Below, piece by piece: positions 63,601 to 64,000 of a stretch of 64,000 nt of DNA. The notes below the pieces were generated by a model. It worked only from the letters and a program-made list of their open reading frames with translations, was not told the DNA's origin and did no database searches. Position 1 is the stretch's first letter, and each line of letters begins with the position of its first letter. The translations under genes were made by a program, and so were the position numbers. The stretch comes from Clavelina lepadiformis (lineage: Eukaryota; Chordata; Ascidiacea; Aplousobranchia; Clavelinidae): contig NC_135240.1 in the NCBI RefSeq assembly GCF_947623445.1, forward strand, positions 21,576,001 through 21,640,000, written 5' to 3'.

Positions 63601-64000
63601 TCAGCATATAACGTAAGTTTTGCGTAAAGCACGACGTCTTTCTCACAATATAACTTTGAACAAAGGTAAAGGTATAACACAGCGGTACGAGTATATTCTA
63701 CAATCTGATGTAAGGCAGATTGTTTAATCAGCTTGCGACATATAAAACGAGAGCCTGTGACTTTATACAGCCCACGCATGTCTCAGTCACTTCCGCATGC
63801 CTTAAAGAACAAAGACAGTGCGACGTGTATGACAACTTGTACACAGTTAGCCCGTCTTGGGACTATTGTAGTTTGGCTAATATGACATACAGTGACCATT
63901 TCTTTTAAGGGTTGTCTAATGACCTAACTTATAAATTATACTCACGTCATAGGCGTTGGAAATGATGGGGAAAATGTTCCTTGAGCTCCCGTCCAATACA
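60673..64000 (-). CDS. Integrin beta subunit, 3' part (5' end outside window)
   Basis: Twelve exons on the minus strand: 63946-64000 (partial), 63375-63512, 63121-63220, 62917-62993, 62675-62799, 62360-62475, 62029-62225, 61747-61860, 61488-61624, 61263-61393, 60995-61161 and 60673-60810 (TGA at 60673-60675). The first fragment (SSRNIFPIISNAYD) is the end of the beta-I domain, then comes the second hybrid segment (CDNIALGDE). Four cysteine-rich I-EGF modules follow (CDCDC; CGVCQCSDGKGG; CECGACECEKGFFG; CICDTCECYED), then the beta-tail domain, a transmembrane helix (IIIIMPVVGTILIGGIIAML) and a 70-residue cytoplasmic tail. Integrin beta pairs with alpha chains as the cell-surface receptor for matrix. 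The tail keeps the membrane-proximal Asp (KWDKKKYEEF) and a distal NPNY, but the proximal NPxY reads NPIH. Which ascidian beta paralogue this is cannot be decided. Confidence 0.93.

Noticed and set aside
1..64000. CRISPR arrays, bacterial operons, phage or viral genes
   Set aside because: No regularly spaced identical repeats, no ribosome-binding-site-led gene strings, and all recognised genes are intron-split metazoan genes; no viral protein was recognised.

Overview
The window looks like nuclear genomic DNA of an invertebrate chordate, most likely an ascidian tunicate. It is AT-rich and every gene is split by GT-AG introns, mostly short. The recognisable proteins are metazoan, several chordate-like: the Shroom ASD2 domain, VPS26C, TMEM165, nucleoporin TPR, an SBK-type kinase relative and integrin beta. 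Tunicate is an inference from gene content, compactness and divergence; no species is claimed. All homology calls were made by eye and from memory; no search was run.

Layout, left to right. 1-4201: nothing recognised. 4202-5570 (-): the last five exons of a Shroom-like gene carrying the ASD2 domain that binds Rho kinase in known Shrooms. 5571-14312: 8.7 kb with no recognisable gene. 14313-16010 (+): complete VPS26C (retriever subunit, 6 exons, 293 aa). 17501-21446 (-): complete TMEM165 (Golgi Mn/Ca-proton exchanger family, 7 exons, 313 aa), convergent with VPS26C. 21876-22070: a hAT-type miniature element with perfect 8-bp target duplications. 24666-24788 (-): a small coiled-coil ORF just downstream of TPR. 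25094-45057 (-): complete TPR, modelled as 50 coding exons whose lengths sum to 7,404 nt (2,467 aa, in frame). 45058-55480: a transposon-rich spacer with an apparently intact Tigger/pogo element (46763-49045), hAT ends and miniature elements, a tRNA-derived SINE, fold-back repeats and hairpins. 55481-58218 (+): an SBK-like gene in 4 exons whose product lacks the catalytic HRD and DFG aspartates, so a predicted pseudokinase. 58745-59832 (+): a decayed mobile-element-type ORF, itself interrupted by a 197-bp hAT miniature element. 60673 to the right edge (-): the 3' part of an integrin beta gene (12 exons; the 5' end lies outside).

The genes do not form a pathway. VPS26C (endosomal recycling, integrins being known retriever cargo) and integrin beta are functionally related but about 45 kb apart, so this is probably coincidence. 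The most notable items are the pseudokinase, the intact Tigger element, the nested insertion with a datable order, a lineage-specific-looking 420-nt TPR tail exon, and an inverted-repeat element in a TPR intron with hammerhead-like core motifs.
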